This document shows, one piece after another, positions 27,502 to 37,264 of a stretch of 64,000 nt of DNA. Each line of letters starts with the position of its first letter. The first letter of the stretch is position 1. The notes beneath the pieces were generated by a model, which saw only the letters and a program-made list of their open reading frames with translations, was not told the origin of the DNA and ran no database searches. Location of the stretch: positions 3,286,001-3,350,000 of the forward strand of contig NZ_JBDNCH010000002.1 in assembly GCF_039769985.1 (NCBI RefSeq). Reading direction: 5' to 3'. This DNA comes from Ponticoccus litoralis (GTDB taxonomy: Bacteria; Pseudomonadota; Alphaproteobacteria; Rhodobacterales; Rhodobacteraceae). Position numbers and translations under genes: made by a program.

Positions 27502-28041
27502 CTAGTCCGTGAAGCGGACCTTTCCGATGTAGGGCAGGTTCCGGTTGCGTTGGGCGAAGTCGATGCCGTAGCCCACGACAAACTCGTCGGGGATCTCGAA
27601 GCCCAGCCAGTCCGAGCGGAAATCGACCTCGCGGCGCGTGGGCTTGTCGAGCAGCGCGATGCTTTTCAACCGGGCCGGGCCGCGCGACCGCAGCAGGCCG
27701 GTGACGTGGTGCAGCGTGTGGCCGGTGTCGACGATGTCCTCGACCACCAGCACGTCGCGGCCCTCGACGCCAGAGCGCAGGTCCTTGAGGATGCGCACCT
27801 CGCGGCTCGATTCCATCGCATCGCCGTAGGAGGAGGCCTCGAGGAAATCGACCTCGACCGGCAGGCGCAGCTCTCGCACGAGGTCGGCGATGAACACGAA
27901 AGAGCCGCGCAGCAGCCCCACCACAACCAGCTTTTCGGTATCGGCAAAGGCCGCGTCGATCTCGCGCGCCAGCGCTTCGATGCGGGCGGCGATGGATTTG
28001 GCCGAGATCATCTCGTCGACGACATAAGGTCGCTCTGTCAT
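27502..28041 (-). CDS. hpt: hypoxanthine phosphoribosyltransferase
   Basis: Hpt salvages hypoxanthine and guanine by transferring phosphoribose from PRPP. The 179-residue product has LVVVGLLRGSFVFIADLVRELRLPVEVDFLEASSYGD, the PRPP-binding loop VLVVEDIVDTGHTL, and the C-terminal base-binding region IALLDKPTRREVDFRSDWLGFEIPDEFVVGYGIDFAQRNRNLPYIG. Length and motifs are normal. It is divergent from the RatA-like gene. Confidence 0.95.
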   Translation of the reverse strand: MTERPYVVDEMISAKSIAARIEALAREIDAAFADTEKLVVVGLLRGSFVFIADLVRELRLPVEVDFLEASSYGDAMESSREVRILKDLRSGVEGRDVLVVEDIVDTGHTLHHVTGLLRSRGPARLKSIALLDKPTRREVDFRSDWLGFEIPDEFVVGYGIDFAQRNRNLPYIGKVRFTD

Positions 28042-28111
28042 GGTATCCCCTTGAATATTCGCGCCCCCTATACGACATCAGCGCCCATTGTGCCCCACCA
28101 AAAAGAGCGAC

Positions 28112-28555
28112 ATGCCGACACATTCCGAGACCAAGACGCTGCCCTACACGGCCCAGCAGATGTACGATCTGGTGGCGGATGTGGCGAGTTATCCGAAGTT
28201 CCTGCCCTGGACCGCCGCCGCGCGCATCCGCAGAACAGAGGACAAGGGCGACCACACGGAGATGCTGGCGGACCTCGTGATCTCGTTCAAGGTGTTCCGC
28301 GAGACCTTCGGCTCGCGGGTGGTGCTGTGGCCCGAGGCGATGAAGATCGACACCGAATACCTGGACGGGCCGTTCAGGCACATGAAGTCGAACTGGGCCT
28401 TCAAGGATGTCGACGGCGGCTGCGAGGTCGCGTTCTTCGTGGATTTCGAGTTCAAGAACAGGCTGTTGCAAAGCGCGGCGGGGATGTTCTTCTACGAGGC
28501 GATGCAGCGCATCGTGCGGGCCTTCGAACGGCGGGCGGCTGAACTCTACGGCTGA
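28112..28555 (+). CDS. RatA/COQ10-type START-domain protein (ubiquinone-binding)
   Basis: The 147-residue product starts MPTHSETKTLPYTAQQMYDLVADVASYPKFLPW, the classic start of the COQ10/RatA branch of the START-like fold. LVISFKVFRETFGSRVVLWPE and FFVDFEFKNRLLQSAAGMFFYEAMQRIVRAFERRA follow. In mitochondria and alphaproteobacteria this branch binds ubiquinone and supports respiration, while the E. coli protein was described as a toxin acting on ribosomes. No partner (RatB-like) gene is adjacent, so the quinone-related role is more likely. Confidence 0.88.
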   Translation: MPTHSETKTLPYTAQQMYDLVADVASYPKFLPWTAAARIRRTEDKGDHTEMLADLVISFKVFRETFGSRVVLWPEAMKIDTEYLDGPFRHMKSNWAFKDVDGGCEVAFFVDFEFKNRLLQSAAGMFFYEAMQRIVRAFERRAAELYG

Positions 28556-28655
28556 AGCGCCGCGTTAACCACAGGGTAGGATCGGCGGCGACCTGCCAAG
28601 GTTTCGCCCGATTTCGCGACCAGAGTCCCACCATTCGCAAGGGAGGGACCAATTC

Positions 28656-29027
28656 ATGACGTCCATCTTCACGGCAGCCGCCTATGCGCCCGCCGCGCAG
28701 CAGGTCCAGCACCCCGGCGCGTCGGCGGATGGGACGCCTCCGGGACAGGCAAGGAAAGAGGCCGGTGCCTCTTCTGCCGCGCCCAACGGCGCCGGTCTGC
28801 CTGTTGCCACGGGGCAGGTGACGCAGGCAACGGGGGCCAACCCGGCCCCGGCGGTGACGCCGACTGCGGCCAGCGCGCAAACGGTCAGGGCCTTCGCGGC
28901 GGCGGTGAACGGAAGGGGCGACCCGGTGGCGCCAGAGGATATCGCCTGCGCGGCGGGGCAGGGCTACCGGGATGCCGCCGGGGCCATGGCGGGGGGCGAG
29001 ATCGGCAAGCTGCTGATCACGGCGTAA
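28656..29027 (+). CDS. low-complexity hypothetical protein
   Basis: The 123-residue product is rich in alanine, proline, glycine and threonine, with no motif I can name. It begins MTSIFTAAAYAPAAQQVQ and ends AAGAMAGGEIGKLLITA. Support comes from a good ribosome-binding site (GGGAGGG) and a stop-free frame of suitable length, which in such GC-rich DNA is weak evidence. It could be secreted or disordered; nothing can be said of function. Confidence 0.4.
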   Translation: MTSIFTAAAYAPAAQQVQHPGASADGTPPGQARKEAGASSAAPNGAGLPVATGQVTQATGANPAPAVTPTAASAQTVRAFAAAVNGRGDPVAPEDIACAAGQGYRDAAGAMAGGEIGKLLITA

Positions 29028-29138
29028 CGGCCCGGTCCCCTTGCGGGCGGATCGTCGGACCTGGGTCGGGTGCTTTCTGTCCGTGGCCTGTCTTGGCACG
29101 GCCTGCCATCGCTGGGCAGGTGGGGCCGTCGCGCGTCC

Positions 29139-29609
29139 TTAGCCCAATGCGCCAAGGATCAGCGACAGCGCGTGATCGCGGGCGGCAAGGCGCACCTCGG
29201 CGCGGCCCAGGGCGCCGTGGTCGATGGTCTGGGCCGTGACCCCCGTTGCGGTGGCAAGGCCATAGCAGACACGGCCCTCGGGCTTGAACTCGGACCCGCC
29301 GGGTCCGGCGATGCCGCTGATCGCCACGGCGATATCCGCGCCCGCCCGGACCCGCGCGCCCTGCGCCATCTCGCGCACGACCTCTTCCGAGACGGCGCCA
29401 TGCGCCTCCAGCGTTTCGGGGTGGACGCCCAGAAGGTCGACCTTGGCGCCGTTGGAATAGGTGACGAAGCCGTAGGCGAAGACGGCGGAGGACCCGGCCA
29501 CATCGGTGATCGCGGCGGCCACCTGGCCGCCGGTGCAGCTTTCGGCGCAGGTGACGGTGACACCCCGCGCGCAGGCCTGTTCCACGATCTGCCGGGCGAG
29601 GGGGCTCAC
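29139..29609 (-). CDS. pncC: nicotinamide-nucleotide amidohydrolase (CinA C-terminal family)
   Basis: PncC deamidates nicotinamide mononucleotide, part of NAD recycling. The 156-residue single-domain product has the CinA C-terminal motif VTCAESCTGGQVAAAITDVAGSSAVFAYGFVTYSN, then VSEEVVREMAQGARVRAGADIAVAISGIAGPGGS and KPEGRVCYGLA. The GTG start overlaps the pgpA stop (GTGA), so the two are translationally coupled. The order ispDF-pgpA-pncC is common in Rhodobacterales. Confidence 0.9.
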   Translation of the reverse strand: MSPLARQIVEQACARGVTVTCAESCTGGQVAAAITDVAGSSAVFAYGFVTYSNGAKVDLLGVHPETLEAHGAVSEEVVREMAQGARVRAGADIAVAISGIAGPGGSEFKPEGRVCYGLATATGVTAQTIDHGALGRAEVRLAARDHALSLILGALG

Positions 29610-30088
29610 ATCAGCACCCCGTGCGCGAGACCTGCCAGCAGGATCGAGACCACTGCCGCCATGATGCCCGCGACGACATCGTCCAGCATCACCCCACCCG
29701 CGTCGCCGCGCGCGTCCATGCGGCCCACCAGCCAGGGCTTCCAGATGTCGAAAAGGCGGAACAGCACGAAGCCCGCGACCCAGCCGGGCCAGAGCCGCCA
29801 AAACTCGACACCCATCATGCCCGCGCCGTAGCCCACCGGGAACAGCGCGATCCACTGGCCGACAAGCTCGTCCACCACCACCCACGACGGGTCATGCTCG
29901 CCGTCCCGCGTGACCTCTGCGGTGGCGTACCACCCCAGCGCAAGGGCCGCGACGGTGGCGACCAGCAACAGCCAGAAGCCGCCCAGCAGCAGGATGCCAT
30001 AGGCCAGCGGCAGCGCCGCAAGCGATCCCCATGTGCCCGGCGCGGGCGTAAGATAGCCGACGCCACCGACCGATGCGATCCACCTCAT
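29606..30088 (-). CDS. pgpA: phosphatidylglycerophosphatase A
   Basis: PgpA removes phosphate from phosphatidylglycerol phosphate in the inner membrane. The 160-residue product has GVGYLTPAPGTWGSLAALP, DPSWVVVDELVGQWIALF, FRLFDIWKPW and GDAGGVMLDDVVAGIMAAVV with three to four membrane segments, matching the family throughout. It overlaps ispDF (ATGA) and pncC by four bases each. Confidence 0.94.
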   Translation of the reverse strand: MRWIASVGGVGYLTPAPGTWGSLAALPLAYGILLLGGFWLLLVATVAALALGWYATAEVTRDGEHDPSWVVVDELVGQWIALFPVGYGAGMMGVEFWRLWPGWVAGFVLFRLFDIWKPWLVGRMDARGDAGGVMLDDVVAGIMAAVVSILLAGLAHGVLM

Positions 30089-31220
30089 GGCTTCACCAGC
30101 GTCGCGGTGGCAAGCGCCGCGATGCCTTCTTCGCGGCCCGTGAAGCCCAGCCGTTCCGAGGTGGTGGCCTTCACCGACACCCGGTCCTCGTCAAGGCCCA
30201 GCAGGCGCGCCATCCTTGCCCGCATGGCGGCGGCATGGGGGCCGACCTTGGGCCGCTCGCAAATCAGGGTAATGTCCACGTTGGATATCCCGAACCCCTT
30301 CTGCCGCGCCATTTCGGCGGCATGGGTCAGGAATATCTCGCTGGCCGCGCCTTTCCACTGCGGATCGGAGGGCGGGAAGTGCTGGCCGATGTCACCCTCG
30401 GCCATGGCGCCGTACAGCGCGTCGGTCACCGCATGCATCCCGACATCGGCATCGGAATGGCCCTTGAGCTTGCGGTCATGCGGGACGCGCACACCGCAGA
30501 GGATGACGTGGTCGCCCTCTTCAAAAGCATGTACGTCAAAGCCGTTCCCGACGCGGATATCCATGGTGTCTTCCTTCAGCAGGCGCGCTGCCCGGGCGAA
30601 ATCCTCGGGCAGGGTGATCTTCAGGTTGGCTTCATCGCCCGGAACGATGGTGACGTCCAGACCGGCGGCACGGGCCACCTCGACATCGTCGGCGGCGCCG
30701 CCCGGATGGGCGCGGTGCGCGGCAAGAATGTCGGGAAAGTGGAAGCCCTGCGGCGTCTGCGCCCGGTACAGGCCGCTGCGGTCCTGCGTGCCGGTGACCC
30801 GCTCCCCGGCGCCGGTCCAGAGCGCGTCGGAGACCGGCAGGGCGGGCGCAGCCCCGGCGGCGGTTTCCAGCGCGGCGCGCACGCGGGCGATGGTATGCGG
30901 GGGGTGCAGGGGCGCGCCACGTCCTGGATAAGCACCGCGTCGGGGGCATCGGCCAAGAGGGCCTCTAGCCCGGCGCGCACCGAATCCGCGCGCTCGGCAC
31001 CGCCCTCGACCAGCGTCACGGGCAGCCCGGCGCAGGCGGCCTCGGCCCGGGCGCGGTCGTCGCGGTGGATGACCATGACGGTCGGCCCCAGTCCGGCGAA
31101 GCGTTCCAGCGTCCAGCGGGCGACGGGCTTTCCGGCAAGGTCTTGCCACTGTTTGGGCAGCTCGCCCCCCGCGCGGGTGCCGCGTCCGGCGGCGACAATC
31201 AGGACTGCGCAACGCATCAT
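30085..31220 (-). CDS. ispDF: bifunctional IspD-IspF of the MEP isoprenoid pathway, frame broken near 30910
   Basis: The N-terminal half is 2-C-methyl-D-erythritol 4-phosphate cytidylyltransferase: VLIVAAGRGTRAGGELPKQW, GERVTGTQDRSGLYRAQTPQGF, TDDVEVARAAG-like ADDVEVARAAGLDV. The C-terminal half is 2-C-methyl-D-erythritol 2,4-cyclodiphosphate synthase: MDIRVGNGFDVHAF, GHSDADVGMHAVTDALYGA, GDIGQHFPPSD, LGFTGREEGIAA. The fusion is standard in alphaproteobacteria. The frame changes after IQDVARP at a short G run (30909-30912, plus strand); restoring one base gives LHPPHTIARVRAAL. Length is about 378 residues. Confidence 0.94.
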
Positions 31221-31417
31221 TCTGATATCCTTTCGCTTTCGCCCTTCTAAGAGCGGCAGGCCGGCGTTGCAAACGCCCTGCGCGCATGCCTAAATTTTAA
31301 GCATATGCGCATTTTGTCCGCGTGAAATCCGGCCCGAAACATTGAACAAATACAGGGTTCACGGTAATTCGACCCATAACCAGCCCCATCCGGGGAAAAC
31401 GCACAAGGACTGGGCAT

Positions 31418-32397
31418 TTGCGCCTGACACTCGGCAACCGTGACATTCTGCCTCCGGTGATGCTGGCCCCGCTGGCCGGAATCACCGATCTGCCTTTTCG
31501 CACGCTGGTCTCGGGCTTTGGCGCCGGGCTGGTGGTCTCCGAGATGATCGCCAGCGGCGAGTTCCTGACCGCGCGCCCCGGCACCCGCGAGAAGGCGGAA
31601 CTGGGCGCGGCGGTCGAGAACACCTCTGTCCAGATCGCCGGGCGCGAGCCGGGGCCCATGGCCGAGGCCGCGCGGCAGGTGGCGGACATGGGCGCCCGGG
31701 TGATCGACATCAACATGGGCTGTCCGGCCAAGAAGGTGACGGGCGGCTGGTCCGGCTCGGCGCTGATGCAGGTGCCCGACCACGCGCTGCGCCTGATCGA
31801 GGCGGTGGTGGGCGCCGTCGACCTGCCGGTGACGCTGAAGACCCGGCTGGGCTGGGACGACGCGGCGCTGAACGCGCCCGAGCTTGCGAAACGGGCCGAA
31901 GGCGCGGGGGTGCAGATGGTGGTGATCCATGGCCGCACGCGCTGCCAGTTCTACAAGGGCCGCGCCGACTGGACGGCGATCCGCGCGGTGAAAGAGGCGG
32001 TGACGATCCCGGTGGTCGCCAATGGCGACATCACCGATGCCGCGACCGCGCGCGAGGCGCTGCGCCTGTCGGGCGCAGACGGGGTGATGATCGGACGCGG
32101 CGCGCAGGGCGCCCCCGGCTGCTGGCCGAGGTGGCGTCCCAGCTGACCGGATCGCCGCCGCCCGAGATCCCGCAAGGAATAGAGCTTATCGACATGGTTT
32201 CAGGACATTACGAGGCGATGCTCAGCTTCTACGGCCCCGAGCTGGGCAACCGCGTCGCGCGCAAGCATCTGGGCTGGTACATGGACCGCGCGGGCACGCC
32301 CGCGACGCTGCGCAAGCCGCTGATGACAGAGCGCGACACCGCCCGCGTGCTGCGCCTGCTGCCCGAGGCCCTTGCCTGCGAAAGCGAGGCGGCATGA
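31418..32397 (+). CDS. dusB: tRNA-dihydrouridine synthase B, frame broken near 32115
   Basis: DusB reduces uridines in tRNA with FMN. Motifs are LAPLAGITDLPFRTLVSGFGAGLVVSEM, DINMGCPAKKVTGGWSGSALM, VTLKTRLGWDD, VVIHGRTRCQFYKGRADW, VVANGDIT and GADGVMIGRGAQG. The C-terminal helical part, in another frame, begins LLAEVASQLTG. The break at GGCGCCCCCGGCTG (32109-32122) falls where QG-x-PWLLAEV is expected, and CCTGG seems to have lost its T. The start is TTG at 31418 with AAGGAC upstream. dusB heads the conserved dusB-ntrBCYX cluster, often shared with nitrogen-regulation genes in this group. Confidence 0.92.
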
Positions 32398-33485
32398 CCG
32401 GACCCACAGAGATGCAGATCTGGTCCTCGCTGCCGGTTCCGGCGATCCTGATCGACGAATACGAAAAGATCGCCGAGATGAATCCCGCCGCCGAGGGCTT
32501 CTTCAACAATTCCGCCAAGTGGTTGACGGGGCAGCCGATCTGGGACCGGCTGGCCGTCGATGCGCCGCTGGAGGAAAGCCTGCAACGGGCCCGCGAACAC
32601 GGCACGCCGCTGTTCGTGAACGACGTCGACGTGGGCACCGGCGCGCGGCCGCCGCTGGTCTGCAACCTGCAATTCGCGCCGATGCAGGGGCGCGAGGGCT
32701 GGATGATCATGCTGATTTCCCCGCGAGAGCTGGCGGGCCGCATGACCCAGAGCCACAGCGTGAAATCGGCGGCGAAATCCGCCATCGGCATGGCCGAGAT
32801 GTTGGCGCATGAGATCAAGAACCCGCTGGCGGGAATCACCGGGGCGGCGCAGCTTCTCAGCATGAGCTTGCCCAAGGAAGACCTTGAATTTACGGATCTT
32901 ATCGTTGCCGAGACCCGGCGTATCGTGAAGTTGCTGGAGCAGGTGGAGCAGTTCGGCAACCTCTCTCCGCCGGAACAGCGCCCGGTCAATATCCACGATG
33001 TGCTGGACCGCGCGCGGCGCTCGGCCCTGCTGGGCTTTGGCGGGCACATGAAGATCATCGAGGATTACGACCCCTCGCTGCCCATGGCGCTTGGCGACCC
33101 GGACCAGCTGTTGCAGGTGGTGCTGAACCTGATCAAGAACGCCTCCGAGGCGGCGGACCCGAAGGCCGGCGGCACGATCCGTCTGCATACCTTCTACGAG
33201 CACAGCTTTCGCCTGCGCCGCGCCGATGGCAGCGGGCAGACGCTGCCCCTGCAGATCGAGATCATCGACGACGGTCCCGGCCTGCCCGAGGACATCAAGG
33301 GCGACATCTTCGACCCCTTCGTCTCGGGGAAAGAGAACGGAACCGGGCTGGGGCTGGCGCTGGTGAGCAAGATCATTTCCGACCATGGCGGCTGGATTTC
33401 GGTGGACTCGGTCCCCGGCCGGACGTTGTTCCGCATCTCGCTGCCGCGCGCGCCGCGCCCCGCAGCCATCGAGGAGACCGAGTGA
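32394..33485 (+). CDS. ntrB: nitrogen regulation sensor histidine kinase NtrB
   Basis: NtrB controls NtrC phosphorylation in response to nitrogen status through PII. The 363-residue product has an N-terminal PAS domain (IDEYEKIAEMNPAAEGFF, about residues 10-110), the phospho-accepting histidine in LAHEIKNPLAGITGAAQLL, the N box LNLIKNASEAAD, and G boxes DDGPGLP and NGTGLGLALV. It has no membrane segments, so it is cytosolic as expected. Its start overlaps the dusB stop and its stop overlaps ntrC (GTGATG), so the three are tightly coupled. Confidence 0.95.
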   Translation: MTGPTEMQIWSSLPVPAILIDEYEKIAEMNPAAEGFFNNSAKWLTGQPIWDRLAVDAPLEESLQRAREHGTPLFVNDVDVGTGARPPLVCNLQFAPMQGREGWMIMLISPRELAGRMTQSHSVKSAAKSAIGMAEMLAHEIKNPLAGITGAAQLLSMSLPKEDLEFTDLIVAETRRIVKLLEQVEQFGNLSPPEQRPVNIHDVLDRARRSALLGFGGHMKIIEDYDPSLPMALGDPDQLLQVVLNLIKNASEAADPKAGGTIRLHTFYEHSFRLRRADGSGQTLPLQIEIIDDGPGLPEDIKGDIFDPFVSGKENGTGLGLALVSKIISDHGGWISVDSVPGRTLFRISLPRAPRPAAIEETE

Positions 33486-34855
33486 TGGATGGCACAGTTC
33501 TGGTTGCCGACGACGACCGCACGATCCGCACGGTTCTGACGCAGGCCCTGACCCGCGCCGGCTGCAAGGTCCACGCGACCTCTTCGCTGACGACGCTGAT
33601 GCGCTGGGTCAGCGAGGGGAAGGGCGACGTGGTGATCTCGGACGTGATGATGCCCGACGGCAACGGGCTGGAGATGCTGCCCAAGATCGCCGAGGACCGG
33701 CCCGGGCTGCCGGTGATCGTGATCTCGGCGCAGAACACCATCATGACCGCCATTCAGGCCGCCGAGGCCGAGGCCTACGATTACCTGCCGAAGCCCTTCG
33801 ATCTGCCGGATCTGATGAAGCGCACGGCGCGGGCGCTGGAGAACCGCAACAAGCAGCCGCGCCGGGACGAGCCGGTGGTGGGCGCGGACGAGCCGGACGA
33901 GCTGCCGCTGGTGGGCAAGACCCCGGCGATGCAGGCACTGTACCGCCTTGTCGCAAGGGTCATGAATACCGATCTGCCGGTGCTGATTACCGGCGAAAGC
34001 GGCACCGGCAAAAGCCTGATCGCCCGCGCGCTGCACGATTTCAGCGACCGGCGCAGCTTGCCCTTCGTCACCGTGACCGGGGCCGACCTGTCCGACCTCG
34101 ACGGCCCGGCGCGGGTGCTGGCGCGGGTCAGGGGCGGCACGCTGCTGATCGACGAGATCGCCGATATCGACGACGAGGTGCAGGGCCGCATCGTGCGCAT
34201 GATGGACGTGCCAGGCGAACATGTGCCGCGTTTTCTGGCGTCTTCGCAATACGATCCGCAAAGCCTGACCGAGACCGGCAAGGTCCGGCACGACCTGTTT
34301 TATCGGCTCGACGGGGCGGCGATCGCCGTGCCCTCGCTGCGCGAGCGGGTCGAGGATATCCCGCTTCTGGCAGAGCATTTCCTGCTGCGGGCCGAACGCG
34401 ACGGTGCGGCGAAGCGCTGGTTGTCCGAGGGCGCGGCAGAGCTGTTCCGCGTCTATTCCCGGCCCGGCAACGTGCGCCAGCTGGAAAACGCGGTGCGGCG
34501 GCTGTCGCTGACCAGCCGCTCCGAGGAAATCACCCGGGCCGAGGTCGAGGCGGTGCTGGGCAATCAGCCGGAAACCGGCCCGGTGCTGCGCGGCGGCGAT
34601 GGCGACAAGCTGGCCGACAGCGTCTCGCGCCACCTGCGGCGCTACTTCGACCTGCACGGGGCCATGCTGCCGCCGCCGGGACTGTACGGACGCATCCTGC
34701 GCGAGATCGAGGCGCCGCTGATCGAGATCGCGCTGGAGGCGACGGGCGGCAACCAGGCCAAATGCGCCGACCTTCTGGGCATCAACCGCAATACTCTGCG
34801 CAAGAAGATCACCGACCTCGATATTCGCGTGACACGCCGCCGCAAGTTGATGTAA
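33482..34855 (+). CDS. ntrC: nitrogen response regulator NtrC, lacking the GAFTGA loop
   Basis: The receiver domain has DDD at the start and the phospho-acceptor in VISDVMMPDGNG; the AAA domain has Walker A GESGTGKS and Walker B LLIDEIADID, and the Fis-type DNA-binding end is LEATGGNQAKCADLLGINRNTLRKKI. The 457-residue product lacks the GAFTGA sigma-54 contact loop: after VTGADLSDLDGPARVLARVRGGTL the sequence goes straight to Walker B. In Rhodobacter capsulatus an NtrC with this deletion activates sigma-70 RNA polymerase, so the same is inferred here. It regulates ammonia assimilation and related genes. Confidence 0.95.
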   Translation: MMDGTVLVADDDRTIRTVLTQALTRAGCKVHATSSLTTLMRWVSEGKGDVVISDVMMPDGNGLEMLPKIAEDRPGLPVIVISAQNTIMTAIQAAEAEAYDYLPKPFDLPDLMKRTARALENRNKQPRRDEPVVGADEPDELPLVGKTPAMQALYRLVARVMNTDLPVLITGESGTGKSLIARALHDFSDRRSLPFVTVTGADLSDLDGPARVLARVRGGTLLIDEIADIDDEVQGRIVRMMDVPGEHVPRFLASSQYDPQSLTETGKVRHDLFYRLDGAAIAVPSLRERVEDIPLLAEHFLLRAERDGAAKRWLSEGAAELFRVYSRPGNVRQLENAVRRLSLTSRSEEITRAEVEAVLGNQPETGPVLRGGDGDKLADSVSRHLRRYFDLHGAMLPPPGLYGRILREIEAPLIEIALEATGGNQAKCADLLGINRNTLRKKITDLDIRVTRRRKLM

Positions 34856-34950
34856 AAAGACCACAGGACTGTGGCCCCGTTGCCCCATGGGCAGGAGAAG
34901 GCCACAGCATAAGGCGGACGCTGCCAACGAGCAGCACATCATGGTGAGAG

Positions 34951-37240
34951 GTGGTTGTGGCGACAAGGGCACGACCCATGTTTCGGTCGCCGACCTGGGC
35001 GTTTCTTATGCGCCTGCGTCGGCAAAGGTGGTTTCACAACCTGGTGACCCTTGCGCTGGTCGCGCTGGGGCCGATCCTTGCCTTCTGTACCTTTCTCGTT
35101 CTCGGTCCTCTGGATCAGGGCGGTTCTTCGCTGTCGCTGCGGCTGGTGCTGCTGGCGGACCTTGTCTACACGCTGCTGCTGGCGGCTTTGGTGCTGGCGC
35201 GGGTGGCGCGCATGGTGGCCGCGCGGCGGCGCGAATCCGCGGGGTCGCGGCTGCACCTGCGGCTGACGCTGGGCTTTGCCATGATGGCGCTCTTGCCCAC
35301 CGTGACCGTGGCCGTATTTGCCGTGCTGACCATCAATATCGGGCTGGAGACATGGTTTTCCAGCCGGGTGCAGAACGTCGTCGGCGCCTCGCTGGAGGCC
35401 GCGGAAAGCTACGAGGCCGAGGCGCGCGCCGGGCTGGAACAGGACGCCGCCGCGCTTGGCGCCTTCCTCGGATGCCTCGCGCCGCGCGTCCTTCGTCATG
35501 GATGACGGCGAATTGCGGCGCATGCTGGGGCAGGGGCAGGCACAGATCCAGCGCGGGCTGCGCGAGGCCTATGTCATCGACGGCACCGGGGCGATCCGCG
35601 CCCGGGGCGAACGGTCCTATCTCTTCGATTTCGAACAACCCACCGAGACGGATTTCGCGCAGGCGGACAAGGCCGGCATCGCGCTGATCCCTGACTGGGA
35701 CAATGGCGAATTCCGCGCGCTGCTGCCGCTGCGGGCCTTCGTCGACCGCTATCTTTACATCTCGCGCGCGGTGGACGGCAAGCTGCTGAACCTGCTCGAT
35801 GAAACGCAGGAGACCGCGCGGTTCTACCAGCAGCAGGAGACAGAGCGCGGGCGCCGCCTGTTCGACTTCGCGCTGCTGTACCTTGGCTTTGCGCTGCTGC
35901 TGATCCTTGCCGCCACCTGGGCGGGCCTGTTGTTCGCCGAACGCCTCAGTCGCCCCGTGGGCCGCCTGACCGACGGCGCGCAGCGCGTCGGCGGGGGCGA
36001 TCTGGACGTTCAGGTCGTAGAGGACGACGGCGACGACGAAATCTCGCAGCTGGGGCGCTACTTCAACCAGATGACCCGCCAGCTGAAGGCGCAGCGCGAG
36101 ACGCTGCTGGAGAACACGCGCCAGATCGAGCGCCGCCAGCGGCTGTTCGATTCCGTGCTGTCCTCGGTGACCTCGGGGGTCGTGGGGCTGGACGCCGAGG
36201 GCAAGGTGACCTTCGTCAACCGCTCTGCCGAACGCCTGCTGGGCTGGCACGAAACCCACCGCTCGGTGCCCTCGGGTGTCGCGGTGCCCGAATTCGGCGC
36301 GCTCTTCGACCGGCTTCGCGCGGATGCGCTGGAGACCGCGCAGGAAGAGGTCAAGGTAAGCCGGGAGGGGCGGCTGGAGCACCTCTTGGTGCGCCTGTCC
36401 ACCCGCCGCCGCGCCGACCGCTCGCTTGAAGGGTACGTGGTGGCCTTCGACGACGTCACCAACCTTGTCAGCGCGCAGCGCATGGCGGCCTGGGGTGACG
36501 TGGCGCGGCGCATCGCGCATGAGATCAAGAACCCGCTGACGCCGATCCAGTTGTCCGCCGAGCGCATCAAGCGCAAGTTCGGGCGGCACCTGCCCGAGGA
36601 CGACGCCCAGAAGCTGGACGACATGACCGGCGTGATCATCCGCCAGACCGGTGATTTGCGCCGCATCGTCGACGAGTTCTCGAAGTTCGCGCGGATGCCC
36701 GAGCCCGAGCGCAAGCCCGAGGATCTGGGCGAGATCCTGCGCGGCGCGGTGTTGTTGCAGGAAACCGGTCAGCCGGACGTGCACTTCGTCACCGACCTGC
36801 CATCCGACCCGATGCCCGCCGAACTGGACAGCACCATGATCGGGCAGGCGCTGACCAACCTGATCAAGAACGCGGGCGAGGCCATCGTCACGCTGCAGGA
36901 ACGGGGCGCGCCCGAGGGCCACGCCCCCGAGATCCGCGTCAGCGCCGCCATCGCCGAGGACGGTCGCGCCGAGATCCGCATCATGGACAACGGCGTCGGC
37001 CTGCCCGAGGACCGCGCCAGCCTGTTCGAACCCTACGTGACCACGCGCGACAGCGGCACCGGCCTTGGCCTGCCCATTGTCAAGAAGATCATCGAGGAAC
37101 ACGGCGGCACGCTGGTGCTGGAAGATGCCCCGCCCTTCGGCCCCGAGGCGCATAGCGGCGCCATGGCCCTGATCCGCATGCCCCTGACCCGCCCGGTCCG
37201 GGAGGCCCCCGAAGAGGGGCGGGAACTGGAAGATGTTTGA
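34951..37240 (+). CDS. ntrY: nitrogen-linked membrane sensor kinase NtrY, frame broken near 35469
   Basis: The N-terminal part has two membrane helices (NLVTLALVALGPILAFCTFLVLG and LRLVLLADLVYTLLLAALVLARV) plus a third after LHLRLTLGFAMMALLPTVTVAVFAVLTI. After the break come an extracytoplasmic region, a further helix (LLYLGFALLLILAATWAGLLFAERL), HAMP, PAS (LDAEGKVTFVNRSAERLLGW), the histidine box RRIAHEIKNPLTPIQLSAERI and ATPase boxes NLIKNAGEA, DNGVGLPEDRASLFEPYVTT and GTGLGLPIV. The frame changes at CCTCGGATG (35466-35474); minus-strand CCGAGG again. Removing one base gives FLDASRRASF. Start codon is uncertain (GTG at 34951 or later). Confidence 0.9.
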
Positions 37241-37264
37241 TAACCAATACCTGAGAGGCACCCA

